From assembly GCF_021462525.1 (NCBI RefSeq), contig NZ_JAKEDT010000021.1:1-46548 (forward strand): a DNA stretch of 46,548 nt, in the 5' to 3' direction. The position numbers and the translations under genes were made by a program. The notes under the pieces are model-generated. The model was not told the DNA's origin, did no database searches, and saw nothing but the letters and a program-made list of their open reading frames with translations. Source of the DNA: Thermus caliditerrae (GTDB lineage Bacteria > Deinococcota > Deinococci > Deinococcales > Thermaceae). The stretch's first letter is position 1. Each line of letters starts with the position of its first letter. Positions 1 through 6,762 of the stretch are shown here, one piece after another.

Positions 1-76
1 TACCAGATACGGGCTGCGCCCGCAAGGGGAGATTTACCACGAAACGGAGATGTGGGTAAAGTCCTGTTTAGCTTAC

Positions 77-105
77 TTGACGATAAAAAGGCGCCTTGTT
101 AAACT
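77..105 (+). promoter_or_regulatory. Promoter of tRNA-Ser
   Basis: TTGACG (77-82) and TAAACT (100-105) are separated by 17 bp, and the predicted start (about 112) falls just before the mature tRNA 5' end at 120. This is a standard sigma-A-type promoter. The preceding bases 1-76 show no recognisable gene. Confidence 0.7.
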
Positions 106-119
106 CAGGCTTGGCACTT

Positions 120-213
120 GGAGAGGTGCCCGAGTGGCTGAAGGGACACGACTGGAAATCGTGTAGGCGGGCTTAAACCTGCCTCGCGGGTTCGAATCCC
201 GCCCTCTCCGCCA
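120..213 (+). tRNA. tRNA-Ser (anticodon GGA)
   Basis: The acceptor arm GGAGAGG (120-126) pairs with CCTCTCC (203-209), followed by a discriminator G and an encoded CCA (211-213). The anticodon loop reads CTGGAAA, giving GGA. A long variable arm, typical of class II tRNAs, and the T-arm TTCGAAT are visible. It decodes UCC and UCU serine codons. Confidence 0.95.
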
Positions 214-217
214 ACCA

Positions 218-243
218 CCCCGGCCTCACGGCCGGGGGCTTTC
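218..243 (+). terminator. Hairpin terminator after tRNA-Ser
   Basis: CCCCGGCC (218-225), loop TCAC, and GGCCGGGG (230-237) form a perfect 8-bp stem followed by GCTTTCT. It overlaps the last codons of the convergent oxidoreductase gene (stop at 226), so it may serve both strands. Confidence 0.75.
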
Positions 244-1473
244 TACCTCCACCACCCTCCCCTCCCGCCTGGCCTCCTCCGCCAAGAAGGTGAGGCGGTG
301 GGCCAGCACCGCCTCGGCAAAGGGCTCCAGAAGGCCCTCGTCCCCCCTGGCCACCGCCTCCAAAAAAGCCCGGGTCAGCCCCAGGTCCCCGCCCCCATGC
401 CCCGTGCGGATGGAACCCTCCCGCTCCGTCTCCAGGTCCATCACCCGCTCCCCTCGCACAAAGTGGTAGACCCGCAGGTACCGCCCGTCCCCAAAAAGTT
501 CTCCCTCCGTGCCAAAAATGCGCGTCTCCCGAAACCGCATCTGGCTTAGACCCTCCACGTGCAGGCTCGCCGTCTTCCCGTCCTCGTACTCCAGCGCCAC
601 CACCTGGTGGTCCGCCACGTCGTTTTGCCCCAGGTACACGCACTCCCCGTAGGGACCCTCCGCCAAAGCCCTATTTAGGTTCTCCCAGGTCACCGGGTAG
701 GCCACCACGTCCAGGGGCCAGCCCCGTTCCCCCCTTTGGTAGGCCTCCAGGTAGATGCGCCGGGCGGAAAAGGGGCAGGCCCGCTCCACCACCTCCGGGC
801 AGAGGAAGCAGCGGTCGGCCGCCCCCTTGGGCTTCCCCTCGGGGCGGAAGTGGTAGAGCCCCCCGAAGGAGGCCACCCGCCGCACCGACCCGGGCAGGAC
901 GAAAAGCAGCCAGTCCAGGTCGTGGACGCTCTTGGCCAAGAGGAAGGGACTGGACTCCGCCTCCTTCCGCCAGTTCCCCCGCACGAAGCTGTGGGCGTAG
1001 TGCCAGTGGCCCACGGGCTCCAGGTGCTGCACGGAAACGGGCTCCCCGATGGCCCCCTCCCGCAGCAGGCGCTTCAGGGCCTGGGCGTAGGGGGTGTAGC
1101 GCAGCACGTGGGCCACGGCCACCATCCTCCCGGTGCGGGCCTTGGCCTCTGCCACCTCCCACACCTCCTGCCAGGTGGGGGCGATGGGCTTTTCCAGGAG
1201 GAGGTGGTAGCCCTTTTCCATCAGGGCCACCGCCGCCTCCTTGTGCAGGCGGTCGGGCAGGGCCACCACCGCGGCCTGGGCCAGCTGGGGCTTCTCCAGC
1301 GCCTCCCGCCAGTCCCGGAAGGCGTGCTCCACGTGGAAGGCCTGCCGGAAGGCCTCAAGCCGCTCGGGGCGGGGGTCCGCCACCCCCAGGATGCGGGCGC
1401 CCAGGGCGTGGGCGTGGCGAGCGTAGGCCAAACCGCGGTTGCCCGCCCCCAGCACCAGGAGGGAAACCGGCAT
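226..1473 (-). CDS. GFO/IDH/MocA-family NAD(P)-dependent oxidoreductase
   Basis: A 415-residue cytosolic dehydrogenase. The N-terminal Rossmann fold shows G-A-G-N-R-G (residues 9-14) and the family motif EKPI (94-97) that carries the cofactor-proximal lysine. The C-terminal half is the alpha/beta substrate domain, with the H-D-L-D segment (184-187) near the usual catalytic histidine. The family oxidises or reduces sugars, inositols and related compounds; the substrate here cannot be told. An insertion at about 215-240 holds Cys222, Cys225 and Cys233, which could bind a metal. The start at 1473 is the first ATG and is followed directly by the nucleotide-binding strand. The gene stands alone between the tRNA-Ser terminator and the element in tRNA-Ala. 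Confidence 0.85.
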   Translation of the reverse strand: MPVSLLVLGAGNRGLAYARHAHALGARILGVADPRPERLEAFRQAFHVEHAFRDWREALEKPQLAQAAVVALPDRLHKEAAVALMEKGYHLLLEKPIAPTWQEVWEVAEAKARTGRMVAVAHVLRYTPYAQALKRLLREGAIGEPVSVQHLEPVGHWHYAHSFVRGNWRKEAESSPFLLAKSVHDLDWLLFVLPGSVRRVASFGGLYHFRPEGKPKGAADRCFLCPEVVERACPFSARRIYLEAYQRGERGWPLDVVAYPVTWENLNRALAEGPYGECVYLGQNDVADHQVVALEYEDGKTASLHVEGLSQMRFRETRIFGTEGELFGDGRYLRVYHFVRGERVMDLETEREGSIRTGHGGGDLGLTRAFLEAVARGDEGLLEPFAEAVLAHRLTFLAEEARREGRVVEVESPRP

Positions 1474-1520
1474 GCTTCCAGTTTAAGCCCCTCCTTCCTG
1501 CGAACAGGGGGCATGGGGGT

Positions 1521-1560
1521 CAAAAGCTTTCCCCCCTCGGTAGCGAGGGGGGAAGCTTTG
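1521..1560 (-). terminator. Original tRNA-Ala terminator hairpin
   Basis: A long GC-rich hairpin with arms around loop GTAG (1540-1543). Read on the minus strand it ends in a short T run, as expected downstream of tRNA-Ala before the insertion. A second copy at 8911-8949 has the loop inverted to CTAC. Confidence 0.65.
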
Positions 1561-1571
1561 CAGCCTGGAGC

Positions 1572-1617
1572 TGGTGGAGCGGAGGGGATTCGAACCCCTG
1601 ACCTCCCGCTTGCAAGG
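1572..1617 (-). pseudogene. Displaced 3' fragment of tRNA-Ala
   Basis: 46 nt identical to the 3' half of the intact tRNA-Ala(TGC) gene at 8961-9035. It includes the T-arm, acceptor strand and CCA but has no 5' half, because sequence right of 1617 belongs to the inserted element. It is a remnant and is not expected to make a tRNA. Confidence 0.9.
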
Positions 1618-1716
1618 AAGAGCAAGTAGGGCACCCTGCATGACCCCGCATGAACCGAAAACCCCTTTCCTAAGGGACTTTCTCGGGGGTGCCATAACCC
1701 TGGATAACTTCCTATT

Positions 1717-1760
1717 AGGGGTCAGTTTTGGGGGTCAATGGGGGTCAGCTATGGGGGTCA
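1717..1760 (+). repeat. Left-arm GGGGGTCA array (candidate integrase arm sites)
   Basis: Four copies in one orientation: 1717-1724 (one mismatch, A at the first base), 1730-1737, 1740-1747 and 1753-1760, with start spacings of 13, 10 and 13 bp. The same octamer recurs five times at the right end (8816-8911). Clusters at both ends of a tyrosine-integrase element resemble the arm-type sites bound by the integrase N-terminal domain, or excisionase sites; binding is inferred. Confidence 0.6.
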
Positions 1761-1791
1761 GAATATTCCAGGAAAGGAATACACTCCAGGG

Positions 1792-1820
1792 TTGAAGGTT
1801 ATAGGAGGGTATGCTAAGAT
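1792..1820 (+). promoter_or_regulatory. Promoter giving a leaderless transcript
   Basis: TTGAAG (1792-1797), a 17-bp spacer and TAAGAT (1815-1820). The ATG at 1828 lies 7 nt after the -10 box, so transcription probably starts at or beside the start codon. It is the leftmost promoter of the element, next to the arm sites. Confidence 0.65.
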
Positions 1821-1827
1821 AAAGGTG

Positions 1828-2277
1828 ATGCGGTGGATGCCCATCCCCTCCCGCGAGCTCTTTCCAGGGAGCTCAGGGATGGGCTTATTCCCCTCCCCTC
1901 TCGCCCAAGCCGTGCGTAGGGGGGTTTACATAGGTACAGACCGGGACTTCCAGCGTTTGGTGAACTTGAGCGGGCTCCTTGTGCCCGCATGCGATATTCC
2001 CATTCCTCCTTCATCCCCCTCCCACATCATTAGGGCCCTAGAAGGGCTCTGGGCCACCGCAAGAGTCAAATACACCCCCCACACAATCCTCTATCACCTT
2101 GCCGTGGTCCTATACCGGCTCCTCGGCTTGTTGCGTTTGGTGCGGGTAGACTCCCTCCCAACCCCAACCCCTACGCTGGGGATTTTGCCCGAAACGGAGG
2201 AAGAGCGCCCTCCTCCCAAACCGCCAGAACCTTTTCTAACAAAGAATGTAATGCCTACCGCCCCTAACGCCATCTGA
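1828..2277 (+). CDS. Unknown protein, first gene of the element
   Basis: 149 residues; not recognised. I chose ATG 1828 because a good promoter places its transcript start there; an upstream in-frame start at 1738 would run through the promoter and arm sites. The middle (residues about 75-115) is rich in hydrophobic and basic residues and could be one helix or membrane segment. The C-terminus is proline-rich (P-P-P-K-P-P-E-P). It begins R-W-M-P-I-P-S-R. No catalytic motif is visible. Its position just inside the left attachment site is typical of regulators, but nothing in the sequence proves that. It is followed by a hairpin and the excisionase-like gene. Confidence 0.5.
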   Translation: MRWMPIPSRELFPGSSGMGLFPSPLAQAVRRGVYIGTDRDFQRLVNLSGLLVPACDIPIPPSSPSHIIRALEGLWATARVKYTPHTILYHLAVVLYRLLGLLRLVRVDSLPTPTPTLGILPETEEERPPPKPPEPFLTKNVMPTAPNAI

Positions 2278-2351
2278 AACCGGAGGGTCTTCGGCCCAAG
2301 GTTTCAGACCCGGCCACGGCCCGCCCCGGCATGGTCGGACGCGTTAGGGGC
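2260..2351. repeat. Nested inverted repeats before the excisionase-like gene
   Basis: Outer pair: GCCCCTAACGC (2260-2270) and its exact complement GCGTTAGGGGC (2341-2351). Inner pair: TCTGAAACC (2273-2281) and GGTTTCAGA (2300-2308), whose loop holds a C-TTCG-G tetraloop hairpin. The pairs straddle the end of the 149-residue gene and the start of the excisionase-like gene. They could be a transcript structure or operator half-sites. The usual U-run of an intrinsic terminator is missing. Confidence 0.6.
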
Positions 2352-2357
2352 AAAAAA

Positions 2358-2570
2358 ATGCCAGAGTTGGGTAAGAAACTCGGCTTGAGCGTAAAGGAAG
2401 CCGCAAACCTCCTCGGCGTCCATCCGAACACGATTTATCGGCTGGCTTGGCGGAAGGAAATCCGGAGCGTCAAGGTCGGTTCCCGGCTCCTCATCCCCCG
2501 CGTGGAGGTGGAGCGGCTGGTGGGAGTGAAGCTGGAGGACACCGACCCCCACCCCGGGGGGCGAGAGTAG
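2358..2570 (+). CDS. Excisionase-like helix-turn-helix protein
   Basis: 70 residues with a MerR/excisionase-type DNA-binding helix-turn-helix: L-S-V-K-E-A-A-N-L-L-G-V-H-P-N-T-I-Y-R-L, then a wing ending S-R-L-L-I-P-R. The family binds DNA near attachment sites and directs excision, or acts as a plasmid or phage regulator. ATG 2358 starts just before the domain; ATG 2331 is in frame and would add nine residues, but neither has a strong ribosome site. Its place between attachment region and replication genes fits an excision or copy-control switch. Confidence 0.75.
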   Translation: MPELGKKLGLSVKEAANLLGVHPNTIYRLAWRKEIRSVKVGSRLLIPRVEVERLVGVKLEDTDPHPGGRE

Positions 2571-2579
2571 GGGAGCACC

Positions 2580-2687
2580 ATGCGCTGGCTACACCTGATT
2601 CTAGCCCTCGCGGGGGCCCTCTTGGAGCTCCTGGGGCCGCTATTCGCTATCCCCGTGATGAGGGGTGAGGAGGGCCGCCATGCGTGA
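2580..2687 (+). CDS. Small hydrophobic peptide
   Basis: A 35-codon frame from ATG 2580 with an upstream GGGGAG, encoding one hydrophobic helix (W-L-H-L-I-L-A-L-A-G-A-L-L-E-L-L) and a charged C-terminus. Its last codons overlap the primase start at 2680. It could be a small membrane protein, or only a coupling frame that feeds ribosomes to the primase. Not recognised. Confidence 0.4.
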   Translation: MRWLHLILALAGALLELLGPLFAIPVMRGEEGRHA

Positions 2688-3636
2688 GCCCCCTGCCCTC
2701 AACGCCATCCTCGAGGCCACCCGGGCCCGGCCCGCGGGGCGGGGGCGCTGGACGGGGCATTGCCCGGCCCACAAGGACCGGACCCCCTCCCTTTCCATCG
2801 CCCTGGGCCAGGATGGCCGCGTCCTCCTGCATTGCTTCAGCGGGTGCCCGCCGGAAGCCGTCCTGGACGCCCTGGGGCTGGAATGGAAGGACCTCTTCCC
2901 CGACGGGGAGTTTGACCCCTCCCGGGTGCGCCCCGTGCGCTGGGAAGCCCCTCCCCCTACCCCGGACGAGGGAAGGAGGAGGGCCCTGGAGCGGCTTTGG
3001 GCGGAAGCGGTGCCCCTTGACTCCCCAAGGGGGGAAGTGGGCCGCCGCTACCTGGAAGCCCGGGGCTTAGACCTCGGGAAGGTCCTCCCCGAGTTGCAAA
3101 ACCTCCGGCTACACCCTGCCCTGAAGTACCGGGACGGGGAGGAGGTGCTGGGCCCCTTCCCCGCCCTCCTGGCCCGGGTGGAGCACCCCCGCTTTGGCCT
3201 GGTAGCCCTGCACCGCACCTACCTGGCCCCGGACGGGAGGGGCAAAGCCCCGGTGCCCTCGCCCAAGAAGCTCACCCGGCCCGTCTTCGAGGGGGCCACC
3301 CGGGGGGCCGCCGTCCGGCTCTACCCCCTCGGGGAAAGAAAGGAGCTTGCCCTGGCCGAGGGGATAGAAACCGCCCTGGCCGTGCGTGAAGCCACGGGGC
3401 TCCCCACCTGGGCTTGCGTGAGCGCTGTTGGTATGGAGCGGGTGGAACTCCCGAAGGAGGTGAAGCGTGTCCTGATTGCCGCCGACGGGGACACGCCCGG
3501 TCTTCGGGCCGCCCGCACCCTGGCAAAACGGCTTCTTGGGAAGGGTCGGGTGCGGGTGTCCCTGGCCGAGTCCCCAGGGGGGCGGGACTGGCTAGACATG
3601 CTCTTGAGCGGGAAGGGGGTGGGGGTCCATGTCTGA
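2680..3636 (+). CDS. Zinc-finger/Toprim DNA primase
   Basis: 318 residues. The N-terminal CHC2-type zinc finger has Cys28, His31, Cys52 and Cys56 with the usual D-R-T-P-S-L-S between. The C-terminal Toprim domain carries the catalytic Glu227 (A-E-G-I-E-T-A-L) and the D-x-D pair Asp269/Asp271. This two-part form is typical of plasmid and phage primases that make RNA primers, and is shorter than the chromosomal DnaG, lacking its helicase-binding domain. ATG 2680 was chosen over GTG 2665 because it has GAGGAGGG upstream. The stop overlaps the helicase start by 8 nt, so the two are translationally coupled and probably act together in replicating the element. Confidence 0.88.
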   Translation: MREPPALNAILEATRARPAGRGRWTGHCPAHKDRTPSLSIALGQDGRVLLHCFSGCPPEAVLDALGLEWKDLFPDGEFDPSRVRPVRWEAPPPTPDEGRRRALERLWAEAVPLDSPRGEVGRRYLEARGLDLGKVLPELQNLRLHPALKYRDGEEVLGPFPALLARVEHPRFGLVALHRTYLAPDGRGKAPVPSPKKLTRPVFEGATRGAAVRLYPLGERKELALAEGIETALAVREATGLPTWACVSAVGMERVELPKEVKRVLIAADGDTPGLRAARTLAKRLLGKGRVRVSLAESPGGRDWLDMLLSGKGVGVHV

Positions 3637-5830
3637 GCGGGAGAACCCCCTGGCCGGGCTCCTGGAGCCCCAAGAGGTTGACCCCGAAACCCTGGCCCAC
3701 CTGGAGGGGAAACCCCACCCCCTGGAGGAGCTGGAGTCCCCTGAGCGGGTGGAAGGGCGCCCCCGCTACCGGGTGCACGGGGGGCGGCTGGAAGCCCTGA
3801 GGGTGGAGGGCCGCGGGGAAAACCGCACCTTCACCTACTACCCCCTGGGGAACTTCGCCGCCCGCATCGCGCGTGAAGTGGTCCTCGATGATGGGGTGGA
3901 ACGGGAAACCCTCTTTGAAGTAGTGGGCTACCTGGAAGACGGGGCCCGGCTTCCTCTGGCCCGGGTGCGGGCTACGGAGTTTGCCACGATGGGCTGGCCC
4001 ATCCGCGAATGGGGGGCCCGGGTCATCCTCCCCCCGGGCCAGGGGGTGAAAGACATCCTCCGGGCCGCCATTCAATCCATCTCGCAGGGGGGGCTCAAGC
4101 GGGGCGTGATCTACCGCCATCTGGGATGGACCACGATGGACGGGGTGCCCGTCTACCTGCACGCCGGGGGCGGCATCGGGCCCGAGGGGGCGGTGGGGGG
4201 GCTGGAGGTGGAGCCCGGGCGCATCCTGGAGCTCTTCGCCCTCCCCGAGCCCCCCGAGGGGATGGAGGAGGTGCGGGTGTGGAAAGCCCTCCTGGAGGTG
4301 TGGCCCCGGCTGGCACCCCCTGAAGTGGTCTGGCCCCTGCTCCTCTACGCCCTGGGGGCTCCCCTGGGCCACGCCCCCTTCGCCCTCTACCTGGCGGGGC
4401 CCACGGGGGCCCGAAAGACCTCCCTTGCCCTGGTGGCCCAAAACCTCTTCGCCCCCGGGCTGGACGCCCCGCCCCTGGGTTGGGAAGCCACCGCCAACGC
4501 CCTGGAAGGGGCGGCCTTTGCCGCCAAGGATAGCGTCCTTCTGGTCGACGACTATGCCCCCTCCGGGGATGAGCACAAACGCCGGGAGCTGGCCGCCAAA
4601 GCGGCCCGGCTCATCCGCAACCAGGGGAACCAAACGGGCCGGGCCCGCATGCGGGCCGATGGTACCCTGGCCCCGGACCGCCCCCCGCGGGGGAGTCTTC
4701 TCATCACCGGGGAGGACCTACCCCCCGGGCACTCCATCCGGGCCCGGTCCTTCGTGCTGGAGCTCCCCCGGGGGGCGGTGGACCTGGGAGCCCTCTCGGA
4801 AGCCCAAGCCCTGGCCCGGGAGGGCGTGCTGGCCCGGGCCCTGGCCGCCTGGGTGCGCTACCTGGCCGAAGGTCTGGAGGGCTACCGCAAGCGGCTGAGG
4901 AGCCAGGTGGAGGAGCTTCGCCCCCACTACCCCTTCCCCCACGGGAGGACCACGGACGCCGCCGCCCGGCTCCATGCCACCCTGGAGCTCCTGGAGGGGT
5001 ACTGGGCCACCCTGGACCTCGAGGTGGGGCGGGAAGCCGTGCTGGCCGCCCTCAAGGGGGCCGCCGCCCGTCAGGAGGAGTACCAGAAGGACGCTGACCC
5101 CGTGGAGCGCTTCCCCTCCCTCCTCCTCTCAGCCCTCGCCGCCGGGCGGGCCCACCTGGAAGACCTCCAGGGGCAAGAGGAAGGGGAGCCCCCGAAAGAC
5201 CCGCACCTTTGGGGCTGGGAGTGGCAAGCCAACCTGAGCGGCCACCCCGAAGCCGCATCGGGGCGCTGGGTACCCCGTGGGCCCGCCATCGGCTGGGTGC
5301 CCGAGAACCCGGAGGTGCGTGGGCTTTACCTGAACCCGGAAGCCACCTACGCCGTCCTCTCGCGGCTGGCCACGGAAAACGGGGAAGGGCTCCCCTCGCC
5401 CCGCACCCTATGGAAGCGGCTAGGGGAGCGGGGGGTACTCCACACCGCCCAGGAGGGAGGGGAAACCCGCTACCTGGTCCGGGTGCGGGTAGGGGGGCGG
5501 CTCACCCGGGTTGCGCACCTTAGGGGGTCCTATCTCGCAGAAACCGGGAACACCGGGAACAGGGGTCATTTTGCCGATAACGAAGGGAGAAATCTTGTTC
5601 CCGGAAACTTTGGTGTTCCCGGAAGACCGGGAACAGACCTCCAGCACGGGGACGCTGTTCCCGGAGAACCGGGAACAGCAAACTTACCGGGAACAGCACA
5701 AACGCCCTCCAGGACGGCACAAACCCCTTCTGTTCCCGGTGTTCCCGGAAATCCTGAGCTATACCCCCCTAGGACTCTGCACGGGGCTGAGGGGTGGGGG
5801 GAGGTCCCGGACGAGGAGGTGGGGGCATGA
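3629..5830 (+). CDS. DUF927-type replicative helicase/ATPase
   Basis: 733 residues. The central P-loop ATPase has Walker A G-P-T-G-A-R-K-T (257-264), Walker B V-L-L-V-D-D-Y (303-309), a sensor-like L-L-I-T-G-E-D (357-363) and R-A-R at 371-373 as possible arginine fingers. This arrangement is that of DUF927 helicases, found beside primases in plasmids, ICEs and phages. Residues 1-250 are the family's N-terminal part; about 540-620 look like a winged-helix DNA-binding region. The last ~100 residues are Gly/Pro/Thr-rich and are encoded by the ten-copy octamer array at 5544-5748, so this tail may exist because the DNA must carry binding sites. It overlaps the primase by 8 nt and the next gene by 4 nt. 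Confidence 0.8.
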   Translation: MSERENPLAGLLEPQEVDPETLAHLEGKPHPLEELESPERVEGRPRYRVHGGRLEALRVEGRGENRTFTYYPLGNFAARIAREVVLDDGVERETLFEVVGYLEDGARLPLARVRATEFATMGWPIREWGARVILPPGQGVKDILRAAIQSISQGGLKRGVIYRHLGWTTMDGVPVYLHAGGGIGPEGAVGGLEVEPGRILELFALPEPPEGMEEVRVWKALLEVWPRLAPPEVVWPLLLYALGAPLGHAPFALYLAGPTGARKTSLALVAQNLFAPGLDAPPLGWEATANALEGAAFAAKDSVLLVDDYAPSGDEHKRRELAAKAARLIRNQGNQTGRARMRADGTLAPDRPPRGSLLITGEDLPPGHSIRARSFVLELPRGAVDLGALSEAQALAREGVLARALAAWVRYLAEGLEGYRKRLRSQVEELRPHYPFPHGRTTDAAARLHATLELLEGYWATLDLEVGREAVLAALKGAAARQEEYQKDADPVERFPSLLLSALAAGRAHLEDLQGQEEGEPPKDPHLWGWEWQANLSGHPEAASGRWVPRGPAIGWVPENPEVRGLYLNPEATYAVLSRLATENGEGLPSPRTLWKRLGERGVLHTAQEGGETRYLVRVRVGGRLTRVAHLRGSYLAETGNTGNRGHFADNEGRNLVPGNFGVPGRPGTDLQHGDAVPGEPGTANLPGTAQTPSRTAQTPSVPGVPGNPELYPPRTLHGAEGWGEVPDEEVGA
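5544..5748. repeat. Ten-copy octamer array, candidate iteron origin
   Basis: CCGGGAAC occurs at 5544, 5553, 5627, 5669 and 5687; its complement GTTCCCGG at 5597, 5615, 5657, 5732 and 5741. Same-strand neighbours are spaced 9 or 18 bp, and two pairs form palindromes with 4-bp gaps (5615-5634, 5657-5676). Most copies extend to ACCGGGAACA. The segment 5561-5597 is about 46% GC, low for this genome, and could be a DNA-unwinding element. The array lies in the 3' coding end of the helicase, next to the primase: the usual place and form of a replication origin. Repressor operators are the alternative. Confidence 0.65.
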
Positions 5831-6432
5831 CCCTGAGCACCCTTGCCCTCTTGCGGGGCCGCACCCTGGCCCGGGAAGGGGAAAAGCTCCTGGTACGCCC
5901 CGCCCCCTCCCCCGAGGAGGCCAGGGCCCTGGCCTCCCTCAAGCGCCCCCTCCTCGCCCTCCTTGAGGAGGGGGACCCCCTCCAAGGGGACGACCTCCTC
6001 GCCAACCTCCACCTTCTGGCCGCCATCCTGGCCGCCAAGGAGGGCATCCCGCCCCTGACCTGGGCCACCTTCTACTACGAGCCCCGGCCTGAGCCTGAGC
6101 GCGTACTGGCCCCTCAGGAAAGCCTCCTCCCTCATTTGCGCTGGAGGGGCCGGAACCTGCCTGAGCCCAGGAGGGTCCACTTGGCCGCCACGGATGGCCG
6201 CCTCATCCTGGACCTCAAGGCCCCCTTGGAGGCGTTCTTGCGAACGGAAGGAGAAGCCCTGGAGCTCTTCGCCTGGCCCGAATGGCGCATGCGGGAATAC
6301 CTATGGGCCGCCGCTAGAGGCCGGGCACCCCAGCAAGCCGCCCTGGAATGGCGCGGCCAGACCTACCGGGGAACCTGGGAGGAGCTCGCCCAGGTAGTGG
6401 GGCCCATCCGTAAGGTGAAGCTGGTCATATGA
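5827..6432 (+). CDS. Unknown element protein with TubC-like N-terminus
   Basis: 201 residues, starting at the ATG that overlaps the helicase stop (ATGA). Residues 1-45 follow the pattern L-L-x-G-R-T-L-x-x-E-G-x-x-L-x-V-R-P-A then helix L-K-R-P-L-L-A-L-L. That resembles the small TubC N-terminal docking-like domain that often leads proteins encoded beside plasmid or phage primases. The remainder is not recognised; it ends in a beta-rich W-R-G-Q-T-Y-R-G-T-W segment. No catalytic motif is seen. Coupling to the helicase suggests a replication accessory or docking role, which is inference. Confidence 0.7.
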   Translation: MTLSTLALLRGRTLAREGEKLLVRPAPSPEEARALASLKRPLLALLEEGDPLQGDDLLANLHLLAAILAAKEGIPPLTWATFYYEPRPEPERVLAPQESLLPHLRWRGRNLPEPRRVHLAATDGRLILDLKAPLEAFLRTEGEALELFAWPEWRMREYLWAAARGRAPQQAALEWRGQTYRGTWEELAQVVGPIRKVKLVI

Positions 6433-6513
6433 GCCTTGTAATGCCTGTGCTTTTCCAGGAAACCTCCCCCGGGGCAACCCCCCGGGGGGGTCATGACCAC
6501 AGGGAGGTGAAGA

Positions 6514-6762
6514 ATGCCCTTCCCCGCGAAGAAGGTGAATGACCTAGGCCGCGCGGCAAGCGCCCTGCGTAGGGCGCTGAAGACCGCCGTAGGGCTCCTT
6601 GATGACCCTGACCCTCAAACCCGGCTTAGGGCGGTGCACGCCGTAGCCCAGGCCGCTACCGCCTTGGCGCGGGTCCATGAGGCCAGGGAGCTTGAGCAGA
6701 GGGTGGCCGAACTTGAGGCCGCCGTGGAAGGCCTCGCTAAGCCGCAAAGGAGGACCGCATGA
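6514..6762 (+). CDS. Small helical protein, unknown
   Basis: 82 residues with GGGAGGTGA 5-10 nt upstream. It is almost wholly alpha-helical by composition; the C-terminal part (about 54-75, E-L-E-Q-R-V-A-E-L-E-A-A-V) reads as a coiled coil. The middle, D-D-P-D-P-Q-T-R-L-R-A-V-H-A-V-A-Q-A-A, resembles a HEAT-like helix pair. No family recognised. It overlaps the next gene by ATGA. The 81 bp upstream (6433-6513) hold a G/C palindrome (about 6465-6490) and no gene. Confidence 0.7.
   Translation: MPFPAKKVNDLGRAASALRRALKTAVGLLDDPDPQTRLRAVHAVAQAATALARVHEARELEQRVAELEAAVEGLAKPQRRTA

Larger units (their letters stand above)
1515..1617. repeat. Left 103-bp direct repeat (element junction)
   Basis: This block matches 8904-9006 over the same 103-bp length without gaps. 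I count 7 mismatches, all in the outer 57 bp, and none in the inner 46 bp (1572-1617), which is the 3' part of tRNA-Ala from anticodon loop to CCA. It contains one GGGGGTCA (1515-1522) and a terminator hairpin. It is the chromosome-side junction of the integrated element, and the crossover should lie in the 46-bp core. Confidence 0.9.

Noticed and set aside
5544-5748. Regularly spaced repeats considered as a CRISPR array
   Set aside because: The repeats are only 8-10 bp, occur in both orientations and the gaps are 1 to 45 bp; no 24-36-bp repeat with spacers is present here or elsewhere in the window.
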